Of a stretch of 64,000 nucleotides of DNA, positions 1-11,604 are shown one piece after another. This DNA is from Phycomyces nitens (Eukaryota; Mucoromycota; Mucoromycetes; Mucorales; Phycomycetaceae). Each line of letters opens with the position of its first letter. The first letter of the stretch is position 1. The notes below the pieces were generated by a model. It was not told where the DNA came from. It searched no databases and saw nothing but the letters and a program-made list of their open reading frames with translations. Location: the NCBI GenBank assembly GCA_022702545.1, contig JAHRBC010000003.1, positions 7,502,001-7,566,000 on the forward strand, in the 5' to 3' direction. Position numbers and translations under genes: made by a program.

Positions 1-953
1 GGTGGTGCCTTCCACCATATGTCGCGATATTCTCCCTGAAGGTCAAATAGCCTAGTGAATTCTATACGATCAAGGTTGAGATTCTCTTGGCGCAGACGCT
101 GGACCACCTGGGCACGCATAACCTTGTGCTCGTCAGAATCGGCAGGCAAGAGCTTATCGATAATAGTCTCAATACCCTCGGCATCAATCTTTCCAAGCTT
201 CTGGTGTTCCTGGAACGACAGCTGGAGACTGGCAATGGCTTGGTTAAGACGCAGGAGAAGGGCTGGGGATGCAAACGCAGTGATTTTGATTGCTGCAAAC
301 GCACCAGCAACCGAACTCCCCTGACTTGCTGTTCGGATTGAATGCTCGGTCATACGGGTAATTTTGTCAGCCATGGCCTCTTGCTGGTCCAAAGAAGGGC
401 TGCCGTCCGCAAGATCGGCCTCAACACTCAAGTCAAAAATACAGTCGATTCCAGACCGAGATAGACGGTTCATGGCCTCTAGACATTCTTCTGGGTTCTC
501 TCCTCCACAAAAGTGGCGAAAAAAGGTGTTGCGGATCACATAGTAGACAGGTGTCTCCATGCCAACCTTTTCGGCCAGCTGGATTATTTGGGGAGCGGCA
601 TCGACAAGCCAAGTAAACGAACACAGCTTGTACACAAACAAGGCAAGTAAAAGTTCCGAGCTGGTCTTGGCTTGCATCACCACACGGCTCTGGTCGTCCA
701 ACAGTTCTGCAACAGTAGTGGATGCTGGGGAATGTGGAACTAGGGGGCCACTTGGCTCGGCCTCTACGACAGGTCTGTTTATAAAGAGGAGCGAGGCAGC
801 AGCTGTTAGACCGGCAGCTATAGGGATCGGTTTAAGGACCAGAGATTGCAGCGGTGGTGGTGGTGGTGGTTTGGTAGAGAATAAACGGTGGGTTTGGATC
901 CCAAGATTGGTTCTGGTCAGAGCAGGTACACGACGATAGATGGAGCGATACAT
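1..953 (-). CDS. PUT1: Proline dehydrogenase, mitochondrial (3' end cut by window)
   Basis: The reading frame opens with ATG at 953 (MYRSIYRRVPAL) and stays open to base 1, about 317 residues, so the C-terminal half lies outside. It oxidises proline to pyrroline-5-carboxylate using FAD, in the mitochondrion, as the first step of proline catabolism. The basic, hydroxylated N-terminus (RSIYRR, then LFSTKPPPP) looks like a mitochondrial presequence. Family signatures seen are TPVYYVIRNTFFRHFCGGE (about residue 115), a following IFDLSVEADL strand matching the 'ILDYGVEED' region of PRODH, and FAAIKITAFASPALLLRL. No intron is visible in this part. The FAD and substrate residues of the barrel's C-terminal half cannot be checked. 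The nearest neighbour, UBA4, is on the same strand with a 650-base gap. Confidence 0.88.
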   Translation of the reverse strand, partial: MYRSIYRRVPALTRTNLGIQTHRLFSTKPPPPPPLQSLVLKPIPIAAGLTAAASLLFINRPVVEAEPSGPLVPHSPASTTVAELLDDQSRVVMQAKTSSELLLALFVYKLCSFTWLVDAAPQIIQLAEKVGMETPVYYVIRNTFFRHFCGGENPEECLEAMNRLSRSGIDCIFDLSVEADLADGSPSLDQQEAMADKITRMTEHSIRTASQGSSVAGAFAAIKITAFASPALLLRLNQAIASLQLSFQEHQKLGKIDAEGIETIIDKLLPADSDEHKVMRAQVVQRLRQENLNLDRIEFTRLFDLQGEYRDIWWKAP

Positions 954-1602
954 TATTATTATTATTGATATTAAAGAGAGAAAGTGGGTAGATGGTTGAT
1001 GAGATTGGTGCCTTAAATATGTATCCAAAATTTTGCCCTGTTTTTTTGGTTGGTCGGTTAGAACACTTGCCTAGAGACAATTAATTATAGAATAATTCTG
1101 GTTTCAATACAAGGATTTTCTCTGCTTAAACATCAATAGTTGCCATGTTTGATTTTTTCGCACGAGAGAACCAATCAGATTGGAGCAGGCGAGGCAAACT
1201 ATTTGACAGGCTGATTGTGTACAATATTATAAGGTTTGCTGTGTCTAGTCTGTTAAGGCTAGCGAATATACGGGACCTTCTTGGTGTTATCTCTTGTGTA
1301 TTTTAAAGTATAAAGATGCATGGATCATAATTGCAGACATTTAAACAAATGTTTAATACACTTTGAAATTTGTTATAGATCTGTCCAAGAAGCTCTAATA
1401 GACGTTTCCTTGGTTTCAGTAAATTTCCCACGTTCATTCAATACCCGCGTTTGATCCTTCAAAGCCTCGGGACGTCCCAGAGAGATAAGACAGCCCTAAA
1501 GTAGAACATAAACCCAATGCTGATACGGAAATTTTTTCTTGCCTTGATTGTTGGCCTCTTACAAAAGTTACACGACAAACAAATCGATATCTTTTATTAT
1601 TA
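954..1602. other. Intergenic, PUT1 promoter / UBA4 3' flank
   Basis: This 650-base spacer is AT-rich and holds no coherent coding frame. It should contain the promoter of the proline dehydrogenase gene, which is transcribed leftward from 953. An ATT/ATA trinucleotide run (about 953-969) sits just upstream of that start codon. No further structure is seen. Confidence 0.5.
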
Positions 1603-3355
1603 TTAATAGATGGGAAACAAAGGATCCACGTCCAAAGACCACCTGTAGAGCCCACCAACCAAATCTCGTGCACCTTTGATGCCATGTTTCTCCAAAAGAC
1701 GCACAGCCAGCTGCGAATCGTTTCCAAGTCGACAGACGACAAACACTAGAGAACAATTAGGTTATTTATCCCAACACAAACAATTGACCTTACCTTGATC
1801 ACCAGCTACATTCTGCTCTGTCATCTTGGTCTCAATCTCTTTGATCCTGTTTTCGAATTCATCAATGGGCACACTATGACTTTCTGGCAACCGACAGATA
1901 TCATATTGAACAGGTGGTCTGACATCTAATAGCAGTCTAGGCTTATGTTGCCGGACATGGGCATCGTACTCACGCACCTTGATACGTTCATGAGGCCCAA
2001 GTAAGAATAGATCCTGGCTCTAGTCCATAATGATACCATTTAGCAATTGATATCATAGCCTTATTACTCATAATCATCTACCTTGTCAGAATCTGCAGTT
2101 CCACAGAATTCAGCATAATCTATTAGCGTCTTGAGGGTTGGGTTGTCTCCACACACCACACAGTCCTTCTTGCGTCCTCTGAGCTTCATGGTTCTGAACA
2201 TTGGTGTCGTCAGTCCACTGAATATAAGGAAGCTTGGATCATCATCTGGTGATTTAAAACATCGAATCAGCCTCTTTAAACAATGATCTCAATTTCATCA
2301 ATCTTACTGTGTAGCCCCACAGCTACTTTTATGGCCTCTAGCGCTTGAAGTGTACCAATGACACCAGGAACTAGTCGAAAATTTGACAAGACGTTAGAAT
2401 TCCTGCAAATCATATCGGTCATTCTCATTGGATTTGCTTCTCTTTTGGCTTGATCCTTCCCATTTTAACCCCAAAGATGACCACCAAAGATAACCATTGA
2501 AAACCGGTTTACTTACTCACGCCAAGTACTCCGCTTTCGATACACTTTGATACAGTGTCGATTGGGGGAGGTACAGGGTGCAGACAACGGTAACAAGGTC
2601 CATTGTTGTGGTGGTACACTGTCAACTAGGATTGTAATGAATTTCAGACCATGTAAACCCATTACAATCTTACCTGACCATCCATACGAAGAGCACTTCC
2701 GGATACCAGAGGCTTGTTGGCCAATACACAAGCATCACTCAATAGGTAGCGGGTGCCAATATTGTCAGTCGCATCAATCACAATGTCATACTCTCTAATG
2801 ATCTCCAAGGCGTTTTCACTCGTAAGAGCAAATGGATATGCCACAACCTCACACTTTGAATCAATCCTGATACACACAATTCAATACACGGCACATTATC
2901 AATTATTCATCTTACGCATGGACTGCCCGCATGGCAGATTCAGCCTTGCTGGTGTCTGTGCTTGCCTCGGTATGTATCACCTGACGATGGAGATTGTTGA
3001 CAGCCACTGTGTCAGGATCAACAATTCCAAGTCGACCTACACCATTAGCACCAAGGTAAAGAATGGCAGGTGCACCAAGACCACCAGCTCCAACCACAAG
3101 AATGGTTGTGTTGCGCAATTTGAGTTGCTCTAAGACACTGTTAATCCATCGTTCTAATCATATACCATATAACTTGCTTGCGATTCCAAAATCAGGAAGG
3201 ATCAACTGCCGACCGAACCGCAAGATCTCTTCTTTTGAAAGACAATCTACTTTTTTGAATGGTCCCTTTGCAGATTGGGGAGCGGGTCCGAGTTGTGCTT
3301 CGAGTTGTGCAATGCGTTCTCGAAGACGTGCATTTTCTTCAGCTAGAGATGTCAT
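1603..3355 (-). CDS. UBA4: UBA4/MOCS3: E1-like adenylyltransferase with rhodanese domain
   Basis: This multi-exon gene starts with ATG at 3355 ([20 protein letters not shown], a short coiled coil as in MOCS3) and stops with TAA at 1603. The enzyme adenylates and thiolates Urm1 and, in many eukaryotes, MOCS2A, supplying sulfur for tRNA wobble-uridine thiolation and molybdopterin. Seen in order: nucleotide-binding [33 protein letters not shown], then [18 protein letters not shown], the zinc-type CVVCG, and a rhodanese domain with active-site CRLGNDSQ. Exons inferred from frame: 3174-3355, then about 2914-3137, 2675-2870, about 2524-2620, about 2317-2372, about 2100-2250, about 1790-1980 and 1603-1748. 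The first intron (3138-3173) is only 36 bases. All catalytic motifs are present, so the gene looks functional. Confidence 0.93.
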
Positions 3356-3623
3356 TTAGAAGAGAAAGAGGAGGCATGTGACTGGTAGGCAAGACAGCAC
3401 TTTTTCTTTTGTTAATCTCAAAGGCGATCTGATAACTTGTATATTGTAATGTGTATCTTGAGCGAATATTGTATTTATAAAGTGTGAATATTGACAAGAT
3501 GTTCATAATGATAATAATAATAATAAAAACAGTGTGTGTGTAATTGGAAAATATAATGAAACAATGTATCGACCCTGTAATAACAGCACACTGCCGTCTT
3601 TTCTTCTTCTTTTTCTATTTCTC

Positions 3624-6308
3624 CTAACGAGTCAATCGTCTTGCTGTACCGATTCGGCATGAGTTTACCTGGACATCTTGGTTAATTACCAATATTTCCA
3701 AGGACACTATCTTGTCAACTTACTTTTGTTGCAAATCTCAGGGAACACAGTGTTTCGTTGAAATGTTCAGTTAGAGGAGAAATATTGACAAACATCAAGG
3801 TCTTGCTGTTTCCACCTATGATCATCATTTCAAATCAATTGACCGTATTTAAAGCAATGGATCTTACCAAGAGAATTCTGCAGGAGATATGTAAGCTTTG
3901 AATTTCTATAGGGAATATGGCCACCTTCCTTGTTGTTGAGCAAGGCAGAAATCACATCACCAAGACAGCTCAAACTCTTGTTGATTGCCTGTGTTTCCTT
4001 TAGACGATTGCCGGTTGATCCAGACATGGCCAGACGCTCTGATCCAGCCAAGTCAATCAAGTTCAATACTCCAGTCGTACGTTCGCCTGTTACTGGATTG
4101 TCGCCATTTAGGCGCAACATAAATACACTATGACTACGTGATGATCTTTCATTCATGTTTGTTGCTCCAGTGGCTCTATTCTGGCTAGCCTTTCGAAGCA
4201 TGGTATTGACACGGGCAGGCGAGTCCAAAAGAACTAGATAATTGAACCGTTAGACTTTTTGGCCTTTTGTCTGATTCTTAATAATAATACACACCACTTG
4301 TCATGTCTGTTACCAGAGTCTTTCCGGATTTCTCATGTCGGATTTCATGCTTGATTTTGCCATAATTTGCACAATCACCAAGAAGATCATGAACGGTTTC
4401 ATTGTAGATTTCCATGAATTGACCTTCCATAGTATAATGCCAGTTACTTTCATTAAGCTGTTGGGCAACTTGATATATCTGTTGAACAGCTCTTGGGATC
4501 ATGCCTTTATCAGCACCAGGTTGGCCTTCCATAGTGTAGGTCTATTGCACAACCAAAAGTCAGTGTCTCCTAGATACCGATTCAACACCAATAACCTACT
4601 TTTCCACTTCCTGTTTGTCCATAACTAAGTACATGTCTAGATTAGCCGAGTACTCGATCAATTGTTCAAAACTTACGCAAAAATACAGACATTGTAGCCA
4701 TCAAGCGCCGATTGCACCAGCTGAGAGATCTCTTCAAAACATTCCTCTTGGGTGCTTCCGGGTGAGAAAACTTTATCAAAAGAAAAGAGGTATGTCTTTG
4801 TGGTAACTTTTCCTAGTGTACTCGACACTTCTTCTGACAACTCCATCTTATCGTTATCTTCTCCATAAAACTTCATGCTGGCCAATTTCCCATTATTTGC
4901 CTTTTCAGAAGCTTTCCCATATAAAACATCCAAGCCATCAGTATTCAATACCGTAGTATCCCCAGTCTACGTTTGACATCTTACCAACAGGAGGACGAAC
5001 TCTACAAAACACCCGGATATTGCCTTTGAGTTCCTGGATTGAATTATGAAGCTTCCGGCGCATCTTTTCTTCATCCAGGAGCCTTGTCTTTAGTGTTTTT
5101 AGCTTTTCTTCTTCTTCTTTTAAATTAGTCTGTAAATCTTCCAGAGCCTTTTCACGAGAAGCAAGTGACTCATCCAACCTCTTTAATTCATAAAAAGCCA
5201 TTAATACCAATGTCTTGTCGTTTTTGTTTTTTTTTTTGGCTTCAATTCGTATACATATATATTCTTACCTCTACTTCCATTCTCAACACGCTAAATTCTG
5301 CGTTTTTCTCAGAGTATTTCGCGGATGTTTGGGCAACCATTGCCTACACAATCATAACCATCTCAACAACATGATCTCTCAGGACAACCAAAACCCTCCC
5401 TTACTTTTAATGATGTGCTCTCTTGCAGGGTCTTGTCAAGCTCTGTCTGGAGACTGGTGGTCTTTTCCTGAGTCTCGGTGCACTGGGATTTCAACACGTC
5501 CACTCGGTCCTGGTTAATCTTGTCTTTGATTTCCAGGTCTCTGTTGTCCTTGTGGTGCTGTGCTTTTATCCGCTCAACTTCTTGCTCAAAGGTTTTTTGC
5601 TTTTCCTTTTAAAGACATCAATTGCAATTCCAATCAAGCAATCTCTATAAACACTTGCCTGTTTCAAGGCTTCCAAATCAGCGACTCGTTTAGCAGCCTC
5701 CAGTGCCTGAGATCTCTTGTCCACTACATCTGTCATAAGTCGCTTCTGGTATTCAGAAGACTCCTCTACTACAAGACACCCCCACCTTTTCCGTGAGTCG
5801 TTGAGTGCCGTGTAAAAACATCAACCTGACCAGAGACAAGGAACCAAATTGACTTACTTTTGTTCTGATTGTCTTCCAAGACCGACTGCATGTCACCAAT
5901 CCGACCCTGGAAGAAAATAAATGATCAATATCTAAATGAGAAAAAAGGAAATCTTGTATTTTTTTTTGGATTTACCCTGAGATCCCATTGTGCTCTAGGC
6001 TTTATAGGTTTGCTTTGAGTTGATGTGGCTAATGATCTAGCTGTGGGTTCAGAAGGTGTAGATCGTGGCCCTGTCACTCGGTCCTTTAGTGGTATGCGCT
6101 GGGATGAAGAGGCCGTTGGTCGTGTAATCAATGTGCTTGGGAGTCTAGTGCTGTGTGCTGTATTGGGACTGATTCTTGTAGGTCTTGTTGCAGAATTGGT
6201 TTGTGCTGGATTAGGTCGACCAAATGGTGGTCGAGTGTCGAGTCTAGGCCTTGCGATTCTGCTCTTGTCTACCTCTTGGGAATCTCTTTTTCGCTTTTTC
6301 AGATCCAT
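3624..6308 (-). CDS. Kinesin-14 (Kar3/Ncd-type, C-terminal motor)
   Basis: ATG at 6308 ([20 protein letters not shown]) begins a basic, Ser/Thr/Pro-rich disordered tail of about 110 residues. Coiled-coil exons follow (5.1-5.9 kb), then the junction [15 protein letters not shown] that marks minus-end-directed C-terminal motors. The P-loop [14 protein letters not shown] is split by an intron (about 4543-4600). Switch I is [11 protein letters not shown] and switch II is [10 protein letters not shown]. The motor ends with [11 protein letters not shown] and a TAG at 3624. Kinesin-14 proteins crosslink and focus spindle microtubules and act in karyogamy. At least eight exons are needed. The divergent basic tail probably binds microtubules without ATP. 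Neither symbol KAR3 nor klp2 can be chosen from sequence alone. Confidence 0.9.
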
Positions 6309-6725
6309 GATTAAATTTTAAAGGCGATTAATCAATACAATTACAATAAGATCAATCTGAAAAATGAATTGCTCCAGACTTTTTAGATTGATGCGCGCAC
6401 ACACACACACACTCTCTCTCTCACACACACAATCTGGCATGAGTATGTTCTGGGTGTAACTAATGTGCTTGACAAACCTAATGTGACTGCTGATATTTTG
6501 GGACACTCTGGCTGAAAAAGTCCGGTTTGTGGTCTTTTTCTTTTTTTTAAAGAAAAAAAAATAAAAATATGGGTTATAATACAACGGTAGAACCAGGTCT
6601 TGTTGCCATTCTCATAAAAGATAGATATTAAAGGAGTGCAAGGGCACTATAAAGATGTTTTTTTTTCATGTTCATTTCCAATAGGCTATGGTAACAAAAG
6701 GAATGCAGAAAGCTTGATCCAATAT
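6309..6725. other. Kinesin promoter region with CA/CT microsatellite
   Basis: Non-coding AT-rich DNA lies upstream of the kinesin start. It holds an alternating (CA)n/(CT)n tract at about 6394-6431 and an A-rich run at 6550-6565. No gene is seen. Confidence 0.45.
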
Positions 6726-6729
6726 CCAT

Positions 6730-6980
6730 TTATTGTTTCATTGTACTGACTATAGAAAACACTGGGTTTTCTTTGTCCACATATTTGTAGATTGAGTGCA
6801 AATGATATAAACATGGCTTATAAAGCTGATTATAATCATTATTCAATTCTGCTTGGAATTGGTGGTAGACCCTGTTGGTCTCAAATAGCCAAATAAACTT
6901 CTCTCTGGATCTTTCAAGTATTCTAGTCTTCAGAGGGTCTGGATCTGTACAGCAATAAAAGGGCACGATTGCATTCATAT
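6730..6980 (-). CDS. Possible small ORF or terminal exon, unknown function
   Basis: A minus-strand frame from an ATG at about 6980 (MNAIVPFYCC...) reads about 82 residues to a stop at 6730. A good acceptor (TGCTGTACAG) at about 6945 could instead make DPDPLKTRILERSREKFIWL the start of a terminal exon. The peptide is mixed and amphipathic, ending DKENPVFSIVSTMKQ. No upstream exon was found between 7018 and 7450, where a (GT)n tract and AT-rich sequence lie. No family was recognised. It may be a real short gene or chance. Confidence 0.3.
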
Positions 6981-7504
6981 ATAATGTGTGTGTGTGTGTG
7001 TGTGGTCTATGAGGCAAAATCTTAATTGTCTAATCTAATTAATATTTTAATTAATTATCTCTATTGTAATTATAGGCTGGTCTTGATTTGAGCCAGTTAT
7101 TTATGAAGGCCATGATTATGACATTGTCTGATTTTTATTATTATTTTGAAATAATAATAATAATATATATAAAAAAGGGTTTTTTTTGCAGAGCACAACA
7201 GGTTGTCAACTTGACTATAATATCCAAGAGATTTATGGCCAAATTATGCAAAGTTTATATGAAAAACACTGGTCAACCATGTATTATTAGTAATTCCAAG
7301 ATTCTTGCAAGACATATTTGTATAATAAAGATGGGGAAAATGGTGTTTGTTGTGTAATAAAACACTTTATTATTATTATTATTATTGCAGTCTGTGTTGT
7401 CAAGATAAAAATATATAATAAATAAATAAAAAGAGAGGTTTGCAAGAACATATAAAAGTGTAGCATTGACACTCTTACTCTCTTGATCCTATACTCCAGT
7501 CGAT

Positions 7505-7714
7505 ATGCAACTCACCTTTTCTGATAGAGGCTCCATGTCTGCCAACCCAGGAAAGCAGATCATTTGTGGTGTTTTGGAAGACATTCTTTTTTTTAATAAA
7601 ATATTTTGGTTATCTTTAATAGGCCTCATCTATAACCCCACGTCTCCAAAGCCTCCCACACCTCATCCCAATACAACCCCGGAATTCTATGTCATGAGAA
7701 AGAGAAAATGGTAA
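7505..7714 (+). CDS. Candidate small gene, unknown function (51 aa, one intron)
   Basis: ATG at 7505 follows a TATA-like tataaaag at about 7451. Exon 1 (7505-7568) ends TGTG|GTGTTTTG and exon 2 (7623-7714) begins after TTTAATAG. Splicing gives a 51-residue proline- and lysine-containing peptide (MQLTFSDRGSMSANPGKQ ... VMRKRKW) and removes an AT-rich stretch whose translation is hydrophobic. No signal peptide or known domain was recognised. The promoter-like box and clean splice sites are the only support. Confidence 0.35.
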   Translation: MQLTFSDRGSMSANPGKQIICGVLEDILFFNKIFWLSLIGLIYNPTSPKPPTPHPNTTPEFYVMRKRKW

Positions 7715-8302
7715 CTTATTGTCTATCTGATGCCATTCTTACCAACCATCGTGCTAGCTTCTGCTGCTGTTGAGCCTAAGTAAGCTAGCCTGGGATATTC
7801 GATTGTTATATTGCAAGTAGTCTGGTTGGTATTTTTGCTGACCATTTTACATCACCCGTCATACCAAGATGTCTTAATATATATATCAAATATCTGATTC
7901 TCAAGCGTATATACGTTAATTACTGAAATTTCTGTTTTGCAAGAATGAAGGCTAAATAACCAAAAGGCTCTTGTACTACTGGATATATATTGTGTTTGCA
8001 AGACTGAATTCCTATACGGCCATAGCTTAATATTTTTTATTTCACATGTATATATATCCTAGCCCAAAAGTCTAGATCAACTTTTTTGTATTTTTGTATT
8101 TTTAATAATCAGGGCCATGGCTATTTCATTTCTGTAGCATGTTCTCCCTAGTGGTACTCACAATATATAAATATATATATATATAAATATTTCTTTGAAA
8201 TACAAATAGATATGAACATCTCCTGTCGTACAGATATTCACCCTTTCAGCCTGGAGAATTTTCTCCTTTATGTCTGTTGTAGCATATGCTCAGGGATAGT
8301 AG

Positions 8303-8339
<37 letters not shown>

Positions 8340-9837
8340 TAGCCTGGTACTCTTTGTTTAAAATAGCCATTTTTTCCAAAACAGAAGGTGTTTTATTCTA
8401 TTTTTTATTGGCATTCTTGCCAATTGAATGTTCCAATCTTGGAATACTTTTTGTATTTCTAAACACCAACTCATTTGAACAATTAAAGAAAATTAATAGC
8501 CAATATCCTGACGTTGTGAGACCTGCCTGAGATCTATCGGGTATTTTCCTATGGTCTCCAATTTGGCTTATTGAGATTTGGGACATCTTTGTAATCTAAT
8601 GGTTTTTCTTTTGGAAACTATATAGAAACCCAAGGCAGATCTTTTTGTTTTTGTTTTTTGTTTCTAGACGCAAGATGTATTTATAAAGAGTTTTGTGTGC
8701 AAAGAAAGGATAATTTTAGTTTTAGTCATCATATGATGTTCTAAATGGAATATCCAGGACATGATACTACTGTAAATTGTCGGTTGCTCAGGACTGTAAT
8801 TATCAAAGGGAAAAAAAACAAAGCAGGTAGGATTCAATTTGTTCAAGATGGAGTTGATACAAGGCTTATTTGGCCCTTTATTTTATTTTTCATTTATTTA
8901 TTTTTATTTTGGATGAGTCCCAAAGATAAATTGAAGAATCCAAATAAAAGCCAAGTTTTTGGAATAATAATAATAACAACAACAACAATAATAATAATCT
9001 TAATAATAATAATAATAGATATTGGTTTGTGGGACCCGAGAGTTTCAAAGTAATCTTTTATTTTTGTTATGACAATAGGCCTACAAACGCTGATCTTTTG
9101 TCATGAAACACTCGATATCCTCAAGGCTCTTTTATACAATCTGCCTGCTTGAATCGATAAAGATGTGGGATATCCAGGATATCCAGTATATACATATATA
9201 CATATACATATATATATATGCAAATCATAGATGATCATTTCATTATATGTAGGTCGTATGTATCTGGGCTGAACAATATCAGCAAGGGGAACCATCTTTC
9301 GATTAATATCCAGCGCCTGCATATTGTACAGATTAATCCAATTGTGTATAGTTTTAGGGTTCATAAACACAAAGGCCTATTGTACCAGGTCCAGGTTACA
9401 TTGAAATAAACTCTTCTTTAAACTGAGCCACCTTCAATTGACAAGAAACTTACTCCTTATTGTATACTTGTGACCTTTGCATGTAGAACCACTGAATGTC
9501 CAAATGAATTTCCCAAAAACCAAAAAGAAGAAAGGCTGTTAACACAGACATCACCTCTCCCCCACCCCTACCGGCCGGCCATATCAGAGTCCTGCTATAA
9601 TCTTGAGCATTCTTTAATATTATTTATTCGCTTGGTATATTAAAAAAGAAGAAGAAGAAAGAAGAAAAAAGTAATTTTGTGATATAGAGTGAGATACAAT
9701 TATGGTACTTGAGGACAGCTTTTATACATTGAAGATCATACATCTTGTATGATGGCGAAAATGTACAGAAGAAGAGGATGTTATATGATATACATTTACA
9801 ATGGGGTGTAGGAAGAGGAGGAGGAGGAGGAGTAAAA
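7715..9837. other. AT-rich intergenic DNA with microsatellites
   Basis: About 2.1 kb carries no convincing gene. It holds AT dinucleotide tracts (about 8175-8190 and 8300-8340), AAT/AAC trinucleotide runs (about 8964-9016), a TATACA-type tract near 9187-9220, and a GGA run at about 9810-9832 beside the 3' end of the next gene. Open frames here are short and of low complexity. Confidence 0.5.
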
Positions 9838-11604
9838 TCAAATGTATCGTAAAGGTTTTGAGTTCTCTAGGACACCAAACCGAGACAGGATTTTGGCAAC
9901 CCGGGGAGAGGTTCCTGCATAGCTTGTGTTTGTCTGATAGTAGTTGCTGGCATTGCTTGGGCTGATCTGGGCAGACAGACGATGGTTCAGTACGTAGGAT
10001 GGCAATTGTCGCTCGGGTTGTGGCCGGCGTCCGATTTGGTCTGCAAACTCTTCTTGTAAAGAGGAGCACTTGTCAATATCAAAGGGATTCTCAGAGGCAT
10101 ATTGGAACCGTGGTCTGTGTAGGTCCATACTGGCCACCGGTCTATATCTCTGGCTGGGGCGGTCAATGGCAGGGTCTATGGAAGTTGGTTTTGTAATGTA
10201 TGTGTCGGCTGTATCGTCCGAGTAGTACTGCTTTGGCCGCTGGTGTCTACTGACCGGGCTGGGGATGCTCTCTGGCAATGAGGCATCATAGCTGGAATAG
10301 GAGTTTGGTCTAGAAAGTCTATCCTCATGATCCGAGAACGAAAACGTCCGTACACGGGTCATTGTTGACTGGCGAAGGGCAGGAGGAGAAGAGGAGGGAT
10401 ATGTGGTTTCGGTCATGATATGAAGTGCCTCTGTGAGCAGCTTGACTTGATCATCGCTACTCTTCTCGAGTGCGGCAGTCAAGGAAGGATCGACATTGGA
10501 ATTGGGAGGAATGACTGCCCACAAGAGTTGGTTCACAAAGATAGCCTCACCAACAATGCTGGCCATCTTTTCTGCCAGGCGTTCTGAAGGTAGTTTAACA
10601 GACGCGTCTGGGACCTGCTGATAACTGCGTTGCTTTGATGCCGTCTGTTCATATGTCTCTAGGGCTGCACCCAGCAGTTTCTGGAGATAGTTAGTTCTGG
10701 GCTTAATGGTCCGTGATGGGATAGGAATAGAAGAGGCAGGGGATCGTGGTCTTGTCTGGCCTTTTGATGGACTGGCAATTAGGCGTGGAGATACTACGGG
10801 AGAGAGAGGTCCGTCTGCTGAGTGCATTGGACGAAGCGCATGTTTGGGGCTCTTCAAGGGCACCTCAACCTTTTCGAGTCGCTGGAGGCGAGATTTGATT
10901 TCATTCAATTCTTGGCAGAGAGGGTCCTTGAGTGCCTCTTCTTCGGCCTCGATCCTTAGCTGAGTGTCGGCATCAAATAGAGGAGGCATGCTCATCCTTC
11001 GACGCAGAAACGCGCGCTCCTGTTCTCCACTGCGATCAAATATGATATCCTCTCTGGGATTGGGTGGAAAGTATGTGTAGTCCTCGTTTGTGCAAGGATC
11101 GTTGGAAACCTTTTCTTCTTTTGGGCTCTTGTGTTCAGTGTTTGTGGCACGGAGTGTATCCTTGGATGAATAACATGAGGAAGCCAATCGGCCAGGCTGG
11201 TGGGTTTTGGAGGTAGCAACGCTGGCAGAGGTTGGCAATCGTGATCGAACAGCACTTGACTTTGGATTGGCAATTGACTTTGGGCGCCTAGAGGGGGCTT
11301 CTGGGCTGATTCCCTGTTTAGCCTTTGCAGAGGCAGTGAGAGCTGTTACTGAGCGAGGTAGAGAAGATTTCTTTTTGGACGAGTCTGCAGTAGAGATAGC
11401 CGCTGATTCTGCAGTAATGCTATTCTGCAGTTTGTCTTGGAGGTCTTTGGGGGCTGCACCCATCGAACGACTTCTGGATCTAATCTGAGCAAGTCTTTTT
11501 TGGAGCCTAAAGTTTTCATCTTCTGCCGACGTTGTGTTTCGTTTGGTCTGTCCGTGCGTAGGTGAAAAGGTAGAAAAGCGTCTCGTGTCTTTAACCGCGC
11601 TCAT
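9838..11604 (-). CDS. Hypothetical disordered protein with N-terminal coiled coil (588 aa)
   Basis: One uninterrupted frame runs from ATG at 11604 to a stop at 9838. The first 60 residues include AEDENFRLQKRLAQIRSRSR, a short heptad-like helix. Most of the rest is Ser/Pro/Lys/Arg-rich and looks disordered, with many SP and TP sites. An ordered stretch near residues 215-245 (EAEEEALKDPLCQELNEIKS) looks helical, and another near 330-400 (ERLAEKMASIVGEAIFVNQL) looks globular. The C-terminus has NYYQTNTSYAGTSPRVAKIL. No catalytic motif, signal peptide or membrane segment is visible. The length, steady codon use and absence of stops over 1.7 kb argue for a real gene. A cytoskeletal or cell-cycle scaffold is possible but not shown. 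Confidence 0.75.
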   Translation of the reverse strand: MSAVKDTRRFSTFSPTHGQTKRNTTSAEDENFRLQKRLAQIRSRSRSMGAAPKDLQDKLQNSITAESAAISTADSSKKKSSLPRSVTALTASAKAKQGISPEAPSRRPKSIANPKSSAVRSRLPTSASVATSKTHQPGRLASSCYSSKDTLRATNTEHKSPKEEKVSNDPCTNEDYTYFPPNPREDIIFDRSGEQERAFLRRRMSMPPLFDADTQLRIEAEEEALKDPLCQELNEIKSRLQRLEKVEVPLKSPKHALRPMHSADGPLSPVVSPRLIASPSKGQTRPRSPASSIPIPSRTIKPRTNYLQKLLGAALETYEQTASKQRSYQQVPDASVKLPSERLAEKMASIVGEAIFVNQLLWAVIPPNSNVDPSLTAALEKSSDDQVKLLTEALHIMTETTYPSSSPPALRQSTMTRVRTFSFSDHEDRLSRPNSYSSYDASLPESIPSPVSRHQRPKQYYSDDTADTYITKPTSIDPAIDRPSQRYRPVASMDLHRPRFQYASENPFDIDKCSSLQEEFADQIGRRPQPERQLPSYVLNHRLSAQISPSNASNYYQTNTSYAGTSPRVAKILSRFGVLENSKPLRYI

